Source: CAWBRT01 sp963819175 (GTDB lineage Bacteria > Acidobacteriota > Terriglobia > Terriglobales > Acidobacteriaceae). Taken from it: 64,000 nucleotides of DNA. This document shows positions 35,118 to 46,788 of the stretch, piece by piece. Position 1 is the stretch's first letter, and every line of letters starts with the position of its first letter. The notes below the pieces were generated by a model. It did not search any database. It saw only the letters and a program-made list of their open reading frames with translations, and was not told where the DNA came from. The stretch spans positions 207,913 to 271,912 of the forward strand of contig CAWFVJ010000018.1 in NCBI GenBank assembly GCA_963819175.1, written 5' to 3'. The position numbers and the translations under genes are program-made.

Positions 35118-36282
35118 GTGTAGTGCGTCATACAGATTGACGTTTATTCAAGGTGCGACGTGCGCGTTTCACTTTTTCCAAGATGTCAGTGGCTCGGGCA
35201 GTCCAGATGAATGGTTTGGGATTCTCGTTGTGTCGGTCGATGTAGGTGCCGATGGCCATGATGAGTTCTTCCAAGTCGCGGAAGACACCGCGACGCAACC
35301 GATTGTGGGTCAAGTCGCGAAAGAAACGTTCCACCATGTTCAGCCACGACGCGCTCGTGGGAGTAAAGTGCAGATGAAAGCGCGGATGCCGCGCCAGCCA
35401 CCGCTGCACTTTGGGGTGCTTATGGGTGGCGTAGTTGTCGCAGATGAAGTGGAGTTGCCGATCCGCCGGAATGGTCTGGTCGATGAGACGGAGAAACTTG
35501 AGCCATTCCTGATGGCGATGCCGCTCTTGGCACAAGCCAAAGACTTCGCCGTTGGCCGCATTCAGCGCGGCAAACAAGGTGGCGGTGCCGTTGCGTTTGT
35601 AGTCATGCGTCATGGTGGCGCCGCGCCCCCGCTTCAGCGGCAAGCCGGGCTGAGTACGATCCAGAGCTTGAATCTGGCTCTTCTCGTCCGCGCACAGCAC
35701 CAGAGCGTGCTCGGGCGGATTGAGGTACAGACCGACGATGTCTTCCAGTTTCTCGGCAAACTGTGGATCGTTGCTGACCTTGAAGGTTTCGACACGATGC
35801 GGTTTCAACCCGTGGGCTCGCCAGATGCGCCGCACGCTGGCTTCGCTGATGCCCACGGCCGCTGCCATGCTGCGCGTGCTCCAGTGGGTGGCGTTAACCG
35901 GGTGCTCGCGCGTAGTCATGGTCACCACACGTTTAGTCAGGCGGGCGCCGATCTTGGGTTTGCGGCCAGTCCGGGGCGCGTCTGTCTCCAATCCGGCAAC
36001 GCCCAACGTGAGGAAGCGCTTGCGCCACCGGGAAACCTTTTTCGGCGTGACGGCCATAGCGGAGGCAATTTCTTTATCCTGCTGGCCGGAGGCCGCCAAC
36101 AACACGATACGAGCACGCTCCGCTACCCGCACCGGGAGAGATCGACTCCTGGCTTGCGATTCCAACACCATCCGTTGCTCGAGACTCAACGTAATGGCAG
36201 GGGCTGTGCGCATCCGTGACCGTATCCTCAATTGTAAGATGCGCACAGATTTATAATGGTTGTTAATTATGACGCACTACAC
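35118..36282. mobile_element. IS630-family insertion sequence, complete
   Basis: Terminal inverted repeats GTGTAGTGCGTCATA at the left and TATGACGCACTACAC at the right, flanked by TA on both sides (35116-35117 and 36283-36284), the target duplication of IS630/Tc1-mariner elements. Encodes one transposase. Length about 1.16 kb. Flanking host sequence reads CTCCATGC on one side and GCATCCTC on the other. Confidence 0.9.
35128..36213 (-). CDS. IS630-family DDE transposase
   Basis: About 361 residues from ATG 36213 (MRTAPAITLSLEQR). N-terminal helix-turn-helix (QQDKEIASAMAVTPKKVSRW), a second DNA-binding region, then the DDE catalytic triad: Asp in LVLCADEKSQIQALD, Asp in HFICDNYATHKHP, Glu in SWLNMVERFFRDL. 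The stop codon lies within the terminal repeat. Uninterrupted, so possibly active. Confidence 0.93.
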   Translation of the reverse strand: MRTAPAITLSLEQRMVLESQARSRSLPVRVAERARIVLLAASGQQDKEIASAMAVTPKKVSRWRKRFLTLGVAGLETDAPRTGRKPKIGARLTKRVVTMTTREHPVNATHWSTRSMAAAVGISEASVRRIWRAHGLKPHRVETFKVSNDPQFAEKLEDIVGLYLNPPEHALVLCADEKSQIQALDRTQPGLPLKRGRGATMTHDYKRNGTATLFAALNAANGEVFGLCQERHRHQEWLKFLRLIDQTIPADRQLHFICDNYATHKHPKVQRWLARHPRFHLHFTPTSASWLNMVERFFRDLTHNRLRRGVFRDLEELIMAIGTYIDRHNENPKPFIWTARATDILEKVKRARRTLNKRQSV

Positions 36283-36370
36283 TAGCATCCTCACCATTGC
36301 TTTACAGGGACTTTCTCGCTGATATGCTGCGCTGTACTTGCTGAAAGAAATTCGTGTTCCGGAGATGGTC

Positions 36371-37636
36371 ATGAAACACGCATTTGTTGTTGCTGCTGTA
36401 TTGTTGATCTCAATCCGCTGTGTCGCAGCTGATTTTTGCACAACCCTAAACGCCGCGATGCGCGCCTTGCCGGCCAACGGCGGAGTGGTCGATATGAGCT
36501 CCGCGGTCGGCACTCAGACCTGCCGCAGCAACCCGTTTAATCGGGTCAATGTTCCAGTGACCCTTCTCCTGGGGAACCTGGCGATTATATCGTCCGCACA
36601 GTGGACTATTTCTTCTAATGTAACCGTACGAGGAGCTAGTCGCAGCGGCACGACAATCACTTTCCAATCAGGGGACGACTCTTTAGTGATTCCAGCAAAC
36701 GCAACCGACGTTGACTTGGGATATCTCGATCTGGTTGGCACAGCCAATACTGGGAGACTCATCAACGCCGCAGGGAGTTATATCCGCATTCATGATTTGA
36801 AAGTGAGCGGAGCGGTGCATGCGCCAGCGACTAATGCCATGGCTGGAATCTTTGTCATGGGGGGACAGGATATTTGGATCGAAAAGAACACCCTTGCCGG
36901 CAATGGGAATAGTGCCGAAGGGTATGACATTGTGGCTTATACCACAGGCAATTCTCGCATCCACATGCGCAATAACCAAATCTCCAACTCATTTACGCAA
37001 ACATCCATCGCCTGCTATGACTGTGTCGATTCTGACGCAATTGGCAACCAGGTGAACCAAAACAACATTTTGTCGGCTTATAAACTGGGCTACGGAATAT
37101 TGTTTTATGGGCAGGATGCCAGAATCGACAGAGTTCGAATCGAGCACAACAACGTGACGAACACAGCTGGGAGCGGCATTTATTGTCAGGCCTGCTCTTA
37201 CACGTCCATCGCTAATAACGTAGTGTCGTTTGCGGCTCAGCAACGGCCGGACCTCCAAGAGCCCGTGGGGTGCGTCGCTCTGAATGACTTTGATCACGGT
37301 GCACTCACTGGAAATGTGTGTAACTGGTCTGGTAAAGATGGTTTTGGAATTGCGTCGCCCGGTGTGAGCGCAAGCGTTTTTAGCGGTAATACCGCGCACG
37401 TTTGCTTGGGTAACGGGTTCAATTTTCGTAGCACGGGAACGTTGGTTGGGCTGGTTGTCACAGGAAATGTCGTCGATAGGGTGAACGGCTATGGCTTCAA
37501 CATATTACCTGGAACGTTGGTGCAGGATCTAGTCCTTGCCAATAACATCTTTCTTCCTGATTATAACGGCCATGCGAGCAATATCAATCAGGAGAATTGT
37601 AACGGCGGCTGCATCATTGCCAACAACACTTTTTAG
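36371..37636 (+). CDS. Secreted right-handed parallel beta-helix protein
   Basis: 421 residues; GGAG six bases before ATG 36371. Signal peptide MKHAFVVAAVLLISIRCVAA. Afterwards short repeats of the form hydrophobic-x-N-N/G-x-hydrophobic (IHMRNNQISNSF, IEHNNVTNTAGSGIYC, IANNVVSF, VVTGNVVDRVNGYGF, ILANNIF-like end), the signature of pectate-lyase-like beta-helix folds. Six or more Cys may form disulfides. No recognisable catalytic residues, so a polysaccharide lyase, depolymerase or adhesin role cannot be separated. Its mirror copy (60398-61652) is broken by indels. Confidence 0.78.
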   Translation: MKHAFVVAAVLLISIRCVAADFCTTLNAAMRALPANGGVVDMSSAVGTQTCRSNPFNRVNVPVTLLLGNLAIISSAQWTISSNVTVRGASRSGTTITFQSGDDSLVIPANATDVDLGYLDLVGTANTGRLINAAGSYIRIHDLKVSGAVHAPATNAMAGIFVMGGQDIWIEKNTLAGNGNSAEGYDIVAYTTGNSRIHMRNNQISNSFTQTSIACYDCVDSDAIGNQVNQNNILSAYKLGYGILFYGQDARIDRVRIEHNNVTNTAGSGIYCQACSYTSIANNVVSFAAQQRPDLQEPVGCVALNDFDHGALTGNVCNWSGKDGFGIASPGVSASVFSGNTAHVCLGNGFNFRSTGTLVGLVVTGNVVDRVNGYGFNILPGTLVQDLVLANNIFLPDYNGHASNINQENCNGGCIIANNTF

Positions 37637-37972
37637 TAATGCGAGCACCACGACAATGCAGTGACGGCTTGGCGACGCAGGATTTGGCTGCGGGCAGTGC
37701 GAGACACCTGAGGCGAGCAGTCGTGGTCCACAGGAGGCAGCGTGACGTGGCCTTGGGCAAGGTGATTTGGGAGGCTCTTGTCGGTATACGATAAGCCCCC
37801 CTCGACACAGGGCGCGGCTGTGTTGCATCGCGGCAAACCTCATTGTGCTGCCTTCGGAACCCACGCCGGCCCATTGCTGGCCAAGAAATGAGGTTGTTGC
37901 ACCGGAAGCATAGTAAAATGCAGGAGGTAAACTCGTTCCAACTATCTGTAATTTTATAGAGGCCATGCTTTC
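37637..37972. other. Intergenic region upstream of glycosyltransferase
   Basis: About 335 bases without a convincing gene. Short frames on the minus strand lack ribosome sites. It ends with an AGGAGG about 50 bases before the next start and a purine-rich GAGG nearer to it. No RNA fold is recognised. Confidence 0.5.
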
Positions 37973-39183
37973 ATGCGTGTTGTCATTCTTTGCGAGACCT
38001 TTTCAAGAAAAATGGGGTATCTTGACAATACCTTATCTAAATACATGGCACGCGAAGGGGCCGACGTACACGTTGTCTCCGCTGATCTGCCGCCGTATTA
38101 CCAGCTTGAGGATTTCAACAAGAATTACCAGGAATTCATCGGAGACGGGGCTCTGACGCCGGGAACTGTCGAGCGTCACGACGGTTTCACCCTGCATGTG
38201 CTGGGGCATAGGAAAGTATTCGGCTATGTTCGCCTTATTGACCTCAAGCGTAAGTTGAAGGAAATTAAGCCGGACATAGTACAGGCTTCGGTCGCCATCG
38301 GCTGGTTGCCGCTGGATGCAGCGTTGATCAAACTGCAACTTGGGTACAAGTTGTTTACCGGAAACCACACTACGGCTTCGGTGTTTCCGCTGGCGACGCG
38401 TCCCCACAATCTTTGGGATGCGGAACGGTTACGCGCGATTGCGCTACGTTCGGTGCCGGGATACGCGATTAGTTTGCTGACGAGCAAGTGTTACGCCGCC
38501 ACCGTGGACTGCGCCGACGTCGCGGTGCGATTCTTTGGCGTGCCGCAGAGCAAGATCGACATATGCCCGCTCGGGGTGGACACGGAACTTTTTCAACCGA
38601 TACGCGGCGAAGCCGATGAACGCGATCGTCAACAGTTACGAGCGAGGCTGGGTTTTTCCGATAGCGAGATCGTCTGTATCTATACAGGGCGCTTCACGAA
38701 CAACAAGATCCCGTGCTTCTAGCCCAGGCGATCGATCGCCTGATCGAGAGGGGCGAGCCGTACCGGGGACTATTTGTCGGCAATGGTGCTCAGGCTGAAG
38801 CTATCGGGCGGCACCGTGGGTGTGTGGTCCATCCCTTTGTGCCCGTCACCGAACTGCCGCCATTGTTCCGCGCGTCCGAAATCGGCGTCTGGCCTACGCA
38901 AGAATCCATGTCGATGCTGGATGCCGCCACTTGCGGTCTGCCGATCGTCGTTAATGACACATTGAAGGCGAGAGAACGAATCGAGGGGAACGGCGTTACC
39001 TACCGGCTCAATGACCTTGACGATCTGATACGAGTGATTCTGTCCCTGCGCTCGCCAGAGTTGCGTCGCACGCTCGGCTGTCACGGGGCGGAGAAGATGC
39101 GAAGTGAGTTCAGTTGGAAATCGATTGCGCAGCGCCGGCTGCGTGACTACAAAGTCGCCTTGAATGGCCGGGCACAACGATGA
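37973..39183 (+). CDS. GT4 family glycosyltransferase, one frameshift
   Basis: MRVVILCETFSRKMGYLDNT at the start; acceptor-side ASVAIGWLPLDAAL; donor-side CIYTGRFTN, GLFVGNGAQAEAI, FVPVTELPPLFRASEIGVWP and the EX7E-like QESMSMLDAATCGLP. One base is missing near 38707: here ACAAGATCCC, whereas the mirror copy reads ACAAGAATCCC, which restores the frame (FTNDKNPVLLAQ). Repaired length about 403. Cytoplasmic, adds a sugar from a nucleotide donor to the growing repeat unit. Overlaps the epimerase start by four bases. Confidence 0.87.
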
Positions 39184-40301
39184 AGATTGTGACCATAGTG
39201 GGCGCGCGGCCGCAATTCGTAAAGGCCGCAGTGGTCTCGCGCGTGTTGCGGTCGCTTGGTACCGTTCACGAGGTCCTCGTTCACACCGGACAGCACTATA
39301 ACCACAACATTTCCGGCGTTTTCTTTGCCGAGATGAACATCCCCGAGCCCGATTACCACCTGGGCATCGGTTCCGCCTCGCAAGGGAAACAGACCGGCAG
39401 GATGCTGGAGCAGATCGAGTCGGTCCTGATAGCCGAGCGGCCCGACCGGCTTCTTGTCTACGGAGACACGAATTCCACGCTGGCGGGAGCGTTGGCGGCG
39501 GCAAAACTCCACGTTCCCATCGCCCACGTGGAAGCAGGGCTGCGCTCATTCAATCGCCGCATGCCGGAAGAGATCAACCGGATATTGACGGACCACGTTT
39601 CCGACTTGTTGTTCGCGCCCACGGAGATTGCGATTCGTAACCTGCACAATGAGGGAATCTCGAACGAAAGCATCGTCCGCACCGGTGACATCATGTATGA
39701 TGCCGCCCTCTTCTATGCGGCGAAAGCCGAGCGTGAGAGCACGATTCTGCAACATCTGAGGGTCCAACCGCGGCAATACATTCTGGCTACGGTGCATCGT
39801 GCCGAGAACACGGATGACATCGACAATTTACGGTCTATCCTGCAAGGGATGGCAACGGTTGCCGCCGAGGTCCCAATCGTGTTGCCGCTTCATCCGCGCA
39901 CTCGCGCGGCCATCAGCAAGGCGGAAGATTTGACTAAAGAGATGGGGAAGTTACGCGTGATCGAACCGGTCGGATATCTCGATATGATAACGCTGGAGAA
40001 ACACGCGCGCCTGATCCTTACCGACTCCGGGGGAGTGCAGAAAGAGGCCACCTTCCACAACGTATTCTGTGTAACGCTGCGCGAGGAAACAGAGTGGCGG
40101 GAGTTGGTTGAGTTGCGGCGCAATATCCTGGTCTCACCAGCGTCGGGCGCAGTTGCTGTTACCCGGGCGATTCGGCAGGCGCTGTCGTTCGCGCCTCTTC
40201 CGGATACCGATATCTACGGCGACGGACATGCCGCGAAGACGATCATCGATGCCCTGTTGGCTTTCACGGATTGCAGCGTTAGACCGGCCAGCAACGCCTA
40301 A
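39180..40301 (+). CDS. wecB: UDP-N-acetylglucosamine 2-epimerase (WecB/WbpI type)
   Basis: 373 residues, identical in both arms. Signature residues: MKIVTIVGARPQFVKAAVVS, HTGQHYNHNISGVFF, YGDTNSTLAG, AHVEAGLRSFNRRMPEEINR, TVHRAENTDD and LTDSGGVQKEA. Converts UDP-GlcNAc to UDP-ManNAc. Because wlbA, wlbB and wlbC occur in the same locus, a WbpI/WlbD role on the 2,3-diacetamido uronic sugar is equally possible and fits the pathway better. Its 3' end overlaps the convergent glycosyltransferase by 23 bases. Confidence 0.92.
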   Translation: MKIVTIVGARPQFVKAAVVSRVLRSLGTVHEVLVHTGQHYNHNISGVFFAEMNIPEPDYHLGIGSASQGKQTGRMLEQIESVLIAERPDRLLVYGDTNSTLAGALAAAKLHVPIAHVEAGLRSFNRRMPEEINRILTDHVSDLLFAPTEIAIRNLHNEGISNESIVRTGDIMYDAALFYAAKAERESTILQHLRVQPRQYILATVHRAENTDDIDNLRSILQGMATVAAEVPIVLPLHPRTRAAISKAEDLTKEMGKLRVIEPVGYLDMITLEKHARLILTDSGGVQKEATFHNVFCVTLREETEWRELVELRRNILVSPASGAVAVTRAIRQALSFAPLPDTDIYGDGHAAKTIIDALLAFTDCSVRPASNA

Positions 40302-41473
40302 CGAGTTCAAAGGAATCGAAGAACTTCAGTAGCTCTTGGACATAATGCTTCGCGGTCCAGCCGGCGGCACGTTCCTTTCCGCTACAGATCAACTTCTGCC
40401 GTCGATCTTGATCTGCATATATGGACTTGATCGCGGTAGCCAAGCCCTCGATATCGGTGGGATCGACAAGAAGAGCAGCATCGCCCAGTTGCTCCTGCGC
40501 ACCCGATATCCGCGAAGCGATAACGGGGCAACCAAGAGCAAAGGCCTCCAAAGGTGGAAGATTCTCTGGGCCGCAGAGGGAAACATAGGTAAGCGCAAGC
40601 GCGTTTTGATAAAGACCGATTAGATCCTCGCGTGGCACGAAGCCCAGAAAGTGTACCCGGTCCTGAAGGTTGAGTTTTCCGGCAATCGATCTAACGTATT
40701 CCTGATTCCCGCAATCGGTACCCACGAATACCAGTGGAAAGAGGAGCCCATCCCGCTCCTCCAACACCTTAAGCGCATGCAGCAGGTTCACGTGGTTCTT
40801 GTGTGACCAGAACTGTGCGGGATAGAAGAGATAGTCCTTGGGGAGACTATACTTATGAAGCACGGCATCGTCACCTCTCCCGCACGCCTCAAGTGCGAAG
40901 GATGGCGTGGGATGCGGCAGGGCAATCAATCCTTTCCGGAAACATGTTGTAAAACCGTATGACTTCTTCTTTTCCCGCGGAGTTTGGCACGATTACAAGA
41001 GCAGCCTTAGACAAAGCACGCTGATAGTTCGTATCGCGGAATTTCCATCGGCCAGAGGCGCTTGTCTCGGGGAACCACGGCTGCAACCTATGCTGCAGAT
41101 CCCAAATCGTATAAACATAAGGAATATCAACCGGCTGGAAAAATGGCGTCACAAACCAGACCACTTCCGCGCCGCATCGGCGGAGGCTCCGTTCAAACCA
41201 GCTACGCAGGTGTAAAGTATCCGCTATAAATGGCAGCGGTTCGAAGCAGACCGTCAGCCAGTTTTGTAACCTCACCCACTTCGTGTGTGCGGTCTGCCAC
41301 TGCAAATGCGTTTGATTGCAACCGACGGCTTCTTTGGGCGAGTTGCTGTAGATGACGAACGAATGCTTCCCGGAATTCTCAATGCTGATGAGAGCGCGAA
41401 GAATCTCGTCCTGAAATGTAAACCCGCCTCCCCTCACCGGCGAGAGGTCGCCAAGATACACAGCGATCTTCAT
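40279..41473 (-). CDS. GT4 family glycosyltransferase, frameshifted in this arm
   Basis: Same protein as 56561-57754, which is intact. Here extra or missing bases near 40920 split it: the N-terminal 190 or so residues (MKIAVYLGDLSPVRGGGFTF) and the C-terminal 216 residues (YLFYPAQFWSHKNHVNLLHA onward) are in different frames. See the intact copy for function. Confidence 0.85.
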
Positions 41474-41522
41474 TTCAAGAAGCCTTCCGAGCCAAGGCAA
41501 CGACGTGCCACACGGGTGGAAC

Positions 41523-42638
41523 TCATGCGGGGTTCACCGGCGCCAGTTGAGCAGACCGGATGGATTCCGCTATCGACCCGATGGTATCTTCGGACAAAGT
41601 GGAACTCGAAGGTAGATAAAGTCCGTCAAGCCACAAACGGTCCGCGACCGGGCAGGCTATGTCCGCGATATCCCGGTTGGTTTCGCAGGAACGGCTGTTG
41701 ATTCATGGGGCGAGAGAAAGTTCGCGTGTCGACGCCGTCGCGGCGCAGATGTTCCATAAGCGCATCGCGGGTTGAGCCAAACTCGGGAGTGACGATGATT
41801 CCGTACATCCAGTACACGTTCTTGGCCCAATCTGCTTCCGGGGGCAGTTTAGTCGCAATGCCAGCCAATCTCCGATTATAGGCATGCGCTACCCTGCGCT
41901 TGTGGTGCTTTCTGAATGATGCGATCGATCCCAACTGAGCCAGTCCATTGCCGACTGATAGCCCGTCAGGCGAAAATCATAGCCAGCCTCTACGCCAGAA
42001 GCGTGGTTTGGTGAACGCCAGATTGCGCAGCGATCGGACACACTCGGCAGTTTGGTGTCGTCGGTAACCACCATGCCGCCTTCTCCGGTGGTGATGATCT
42101 TGTTGGCATAGAAACTGAAACAGCTCAAATCGCCAAAAGCCCGCCGACCTTCTTGGGCAAGTCGCGCCGTGTGCCTCGGCGCAATCCTCGATCACCATCA
42201 GACTGTGGCGTTTGGCGATGGCGCACAACTTGTCCATATCCACGGGATGACCGTACAAGTGAACAGGCATGATGGCCTTGGTTCTAGAGGTGATCAGCGA
42301 CTCAATCAGGTCGATGTCCAGGTTCCAGGTAGGAGGCTCCGAATCAACCGAGAACGTTGCGCTCCCTGGTAATACGCGGCCAGTGCCGAGGCGATGTTCG
42401 TACTGGCGCTGACGAGCATTTCATCACCGGGACCGAGTTCGGCGGCACGCGCGCGAGTAGCAGAGCGGAGCTGCCGCTGTTTACCGCCACGCCGTACCGG
42501 CAGTCGAGAAAGCAGCAAAGCGCTGCTCGAACTGCTCAATCGCACTGCCAAAGGAACCTGAAATCTCTCCTCGGCGAAGAGCGCTTACAACGGCCGCGAT
42601 TTCCTCTTCCCCGATCAACGGTTTAATAGTGGAATCAT
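41523..42638 (-). pseudogene. DegT/DnrJ aminotransferase, degraded mirror copy
   Basis: Mirror of the intact gene at 55387-56511. Several one-base indels break the frame (for example near 41650, 41850, 41950, 42140 and 42340). Fragments such as SCFSFYANKIITTGEGGMVV remain readable. Most likely unpolished duplicate sequence rather than a second gene. Confidence 0.8.
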
Positions 42639-42652
42639 CGATGCGCCTTGGT

Positions 42653-43061
42653 TTACCTCGCACTGAGTCCGGCTTTATCGAGTTCGTCACCGTAAAACGG
42701 TCCTTGCTTCACGCTGATGCACTGCATGTCTTCAATTACGTGAATCGCATGCACGCCGTGCTTAAGCACAATGGCGTCGCCAACTCGAAGTACTACTTTC
42801 TTCAATAATTCTCCGTCATCGCTATACAAGAGGACGGCCACGTCCACGATGCACCACAAACATTTGTTGGAGATCGTCGATGACGCGGAATGCGGCTTAT
42901 GCAAGTGCAAACTTCCTCATATCCTGCGCCGTGGGCCAGCAAGCCGAATTGAAACGACGATTAGGGGCTGGAAAAGAAGGTTGTCTTTTCGACCCACCGT
43001 GTTGGCCCAGATAATCTCGGCATATTGAGTGCCATCATATCTCCATCTTTTCAACGCTCAT
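42653..43061 (-). pseudogene. Cupin-like protein, degraded mirror copy
   Basis: Mirror of 54961-55371. The C-terminal 85 residues (VLLYSDDGELLKKVVLRVGD) are open; the N-terminal part is shifted by indels near 42850 and 42960. Confidence 0.75.
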
Positions 43062-43159
43062 CCACACCACCTAAACATAATTCCATGGGTGATGCTGCCG
43101 ATAACCTGTTTGGGTGCACCTTGCAGCGGAGAGAATCACAGCCCGCACTACCTCCGCGG

Positions 43160-44073
43160 CTACAACTTGCGCTATTCGTGCGTCTCAGCCGCCTGGAATT
43201 ATTCCAGCAATGCCAGTAGGCTTCGCGTTGAACAATCCCACTGTTGTCCGATCTCTACCGACTGACTTCAGGAAAACATGGGTGAAAAACTTCTTGAAAA
43301 AAGTGGCTAGATCGTCGAACGTCTCAAAGAACTGAAGGTGGTCTGAACCCTCTCTGCCTAAGCTTTCGGAGCCACAGAAGACCCCATCGGGTCGAAGCGA
43401 ACTCTTGATCTTGCTCAGCATGGTCACGGCGGTGTCGGGAGCGAAGGCTGGAGCGCACCGTTCCAGATAACCACGTCATATGCGCTCGGGAGAGGAGTCG
43501 GAAAGGGGGAACGAACGGCATCAACCAAGGAATACGGAAATGTTTGAGGCACTGTTGTATTTGCTAGCGATTGCGATCGCATCCGGATTATGTCTAATGG
43601 ATCCATGTGAGCGGCGCCTTGACTAAGAAGCGCTTTGTAAACAAGCGTCACCGCACCCATATCGAGAACCAAGTCTCCATTTTCTATGATTTCCTCCGAA
43701 CCAAAGAACCCGCAATTTGAGAACTCGAGGTGAAGGCGGTGTCTTTCAAGATCAAGCTAAAAACCGATCTGAAGATCGAAAAAATGGGGAGGCGTTGTTG
43801 AATACCACAACCAGTAGCGGCGAATCGGCTTCGATAGTGCTCGTACAACAACCATAGCAGTGAGTCTCGCCTGAAATTTCCGCCAAAGACAAGCCACTCA
43901 CTCTTAGGCGGACTACAGGAAACAGGTTTGACGGATGCAAGCCTCTGACCGCTTTCCGATATACTTATCCCTGATTTGACCTCAGCAGGCCGTATCGTAG
44001 TCTCATGGGCACAGGCTGGGATGCTTTCGGGCGCTGCGGCCAAGTTACCCGTCTTCCGGTCCACTACATTCAT
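43160..44073 (-). pseudogene. SAM methyltransferase, degraded mirror copy
   Basis: Mirror of 53948-54862. Readable pieces in three frames, for example TMLSKIKSSLRPDGVFCGSE and MNVVDRKTGNLAAAPE; the glycine-rich motif is lost between frames. Confidence 0.75.
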
Positions 44074-44271
44074 TGATCGATATTTCCTCTTCGCACGCGC
44101 CTGCGATTCGCAACGCCTAACCTGCGCTGCCCCTCATTGGCCTAGGTGACTGGAATTTTAAAGAATCTCATCATCGAATTTGCAATTTCCCGGAAGCTAC
44201 GGATGAAGGTGGGCAATTTCTCGCCGCTCTGGCTTTGTGGAGATTTGTCGGTGAACTCGGCGGGCTTCTGT

Positions 44272-45264
44272 CTATTGGTGAGCGTCCTTCGCTCCGCGCA
44301 TCTGTCGCAGCCAATCATCGCTGTATAGCGGGCTGAGACATTCTCCAAGGTCATTGATTCTCCCGTTTCCGTGTTTTTCACTGTAGTTTTGAAATCAGGT
44401 TGAGGCGTTCGGGTCCCTCCAACGAGCGAAAGACGTCCCTCCGCATCACGTGATTCACGAAACTTGGACGGCATGGCAACGATATCAGGGATGCTGGGTT
44501 CAACGGCGCGATGCATAGTTGTTGCGCACAAAAAAGGCATTGTTACCAGCAGCGTTTTGTGCCGACAAACCGATAGCCTCGCGAGTAGCCAGCGATCTCA
44601 ACGCGCCGACAGACGCCCCCCAGTACAAGGTGGTGAAATTGTGGCCCAGCTACGCACGAACTGTGGTTTGTACGGAATGGGAAATAGGCCACACATCGCT
44701 AAAGTACGGCATTGTATGGCAGATAAAAATGATGGGGTTCACCGCGGTGATAGCCTCCCAGATCCAGTAATCGTCGCCATCGACTGTTGATGCTTAGAAG
44801 TCTCAATTTCTCCCAAAAAGCCAGACTGCACAAGCATGTATTTAATAAAACCGCGCCACGAACGCAGGTTTTGCGGTCAAATCATGAGTCCACGGAGATG
44901 TTATTTCTTCTGAGATCGATAAGTGCCGGGTTTCCGTCCATTACGAGTCCTTGTTTTTTGTGATTCTGCAACAGGAACCGGGCGTCGGCTTTGCTGGTAG
45001 GCTGCCACTCCTGAACTCGACAAAGGTGTCCAGTTCCCGTGGAATTTCAGCGCGTTCAATGAGCCAATCGATGATTCCGTCATCCCCAAACTGCTGAGAA
45101 CACTTTGAATTCGACCTGTTCGAGAGATGAGACACACTGTTAACTCGCGAATTTGCCAGCTTGCCGTTCGCCCCAAAAGAGGAGAAGAGAGTCATCGGTC
45201 TTACTCTCCAGTTCGCGTCGGAACCCGGCGCACGAGTTTTCTCACTGATCGACTTAAACATCAT
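44272..45264 (-). pseudogene. FkbM-like protein, degraded mirror copy
   Basis: Mirror of 52773-53750, split by many indels; the start (MMFKSISEKTRAPG) and end (EGRLSLVGGTRTPQPD) are recognisable. Confidence 0.7.
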
Positions 45265-45719
45265 TGAGGTATAGCAATATTATGTTGAGAAACAGATCTG
45301 GCCCGATCTCTAGAATAGCCTTGTTGTCGACATAATCGGGAATAGACTAGAATTCGACATTAGCACAGAATAATCTCAGGCAGCAATCCGGCCTTCGCAC
45401 TCAGGACTGATCGTCACTGATGATCCGTGCTCAGACAGAGCCTAAAATATGCTTTCGCGATGGATCCCCACCGCCTGTTGGCGGCTAACCATCAGATTGT
45501 CTTATGGAATAAGCGACTCTCAACACTTCTTCGATTTGCTAGAGTTTACAAGCAGTATTTTAGATCTGTTGAAGGTTTTCCGCCAGCCGCCGGGAGAAGG
45601 GCTTGGTGGTCTTGCTCCTGGTTGTTCGGCGGCTTCCAAAATGCGCGAAGGCTTTCGCAGCCTATTCGCCTATTTCTGGGACTCCACAGCATCCGGACAA
45701 GGCAAAATTGAGGCAATAA

Positions 45720-46788
45720 AGCTGAATCTGGCTCATGACGGAAAGAAAGTTGCGGGTCGCGTTGGTTGGCTGCGGACCAATTTCCAACAACCACTTCGAA
45801 GCGATTAAGAAATATCCCGAATACGCGGAGCTTTCGGCTGTATGCGATACAGATCCGGAGGTGCTGAAGCGCCAGTGGTCGAGCAGTCGAGGTTCGAAGG
45901 CTATGACGAACTAGGGAAATTACTGAAGAAGGAGCGATGCCGATGTGATCGCGCCGGCGACGCCGACAAACTCCACGCCAAAGGGGCCCTGGCGGGGCGC
46001 CATGTCGTGACCGAGAAGCCAACTGGCGACGCGCTGGGCCGATGGCAAGGCGATGGTGAAGGCTGTGTGATACGGAAATCTGTCCGTTCTGTTCGTGGTC
46101 AAGCAGAATCGACGCAATCCCACTCTGCAGCGGCCTGAGTGGGCAATCGCCCGGGGCGCTTCGGGCGCATCTACATGGTCACACTCAATGTTTTCTGGGC
46201 ACGTCCGCAGGCGTATTATCAACACGCGCCGCCTGGTGTGGCACATGGGAGTTCGACGGGGCTGCGCTTTCATCAACCAGGCCAGCCATTATGTGGACCT
46301 GCTGGGATTGTGATGATAGGGACCGGTGGAGAGCGTGCAGACACGAACCCAACCACTTTGGCGCGGAGCATCGAGGTGGAAGACACCGGTGTTGCCAGCA
46401 TCAAGGTGGTGCTCCGGCGCCCTCGGATCGGTGAATGTGACAATGCTGACCTATCCGAAGAACCTCGAAGGCTCGCCGGAAAAAAGTCATCGGCGAGAAG
46501 GGGACTGTGCGGGTAGGGGAGTTCGCCGTCAAAGCCGAATGGAGGCACCGGGAAATTCGCCGAACAAAACATCCAGATGATGCACAGGTGGAGAGTGCCA
46601 GCTACCAGAACCCAATCCATTTACGGCTTTGGGCATCCCGTGTACTACGAGAACGTGATCAAAACGCTGCGCGGAGAAGCAACGGCGGAAACCGACGGAC
46701 GAGAAGGGCTGCGCTCGCTGGAATTGCTGATTGCGATCTACACCTCCGCGCGAACGGGCGGCGAGTTTCGCTGCCATTGGAATGCTGA
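45720..46788 (+). pseudogene. wlbA: wlbA, degraded mirror copy
   Basis: Mirror of 51249-52307. Short open pieces (YGFGHPVYYENVIKTLRGEA, TDGREGLRSLELLIAIYTSA) survive between frequent indels. Confidence 0.75.

Noticed and set aside
35137..36219. Plus-strand 360-codon frame across the IS element
   Set aside because: Antisense shadow of the IS630 transposase.
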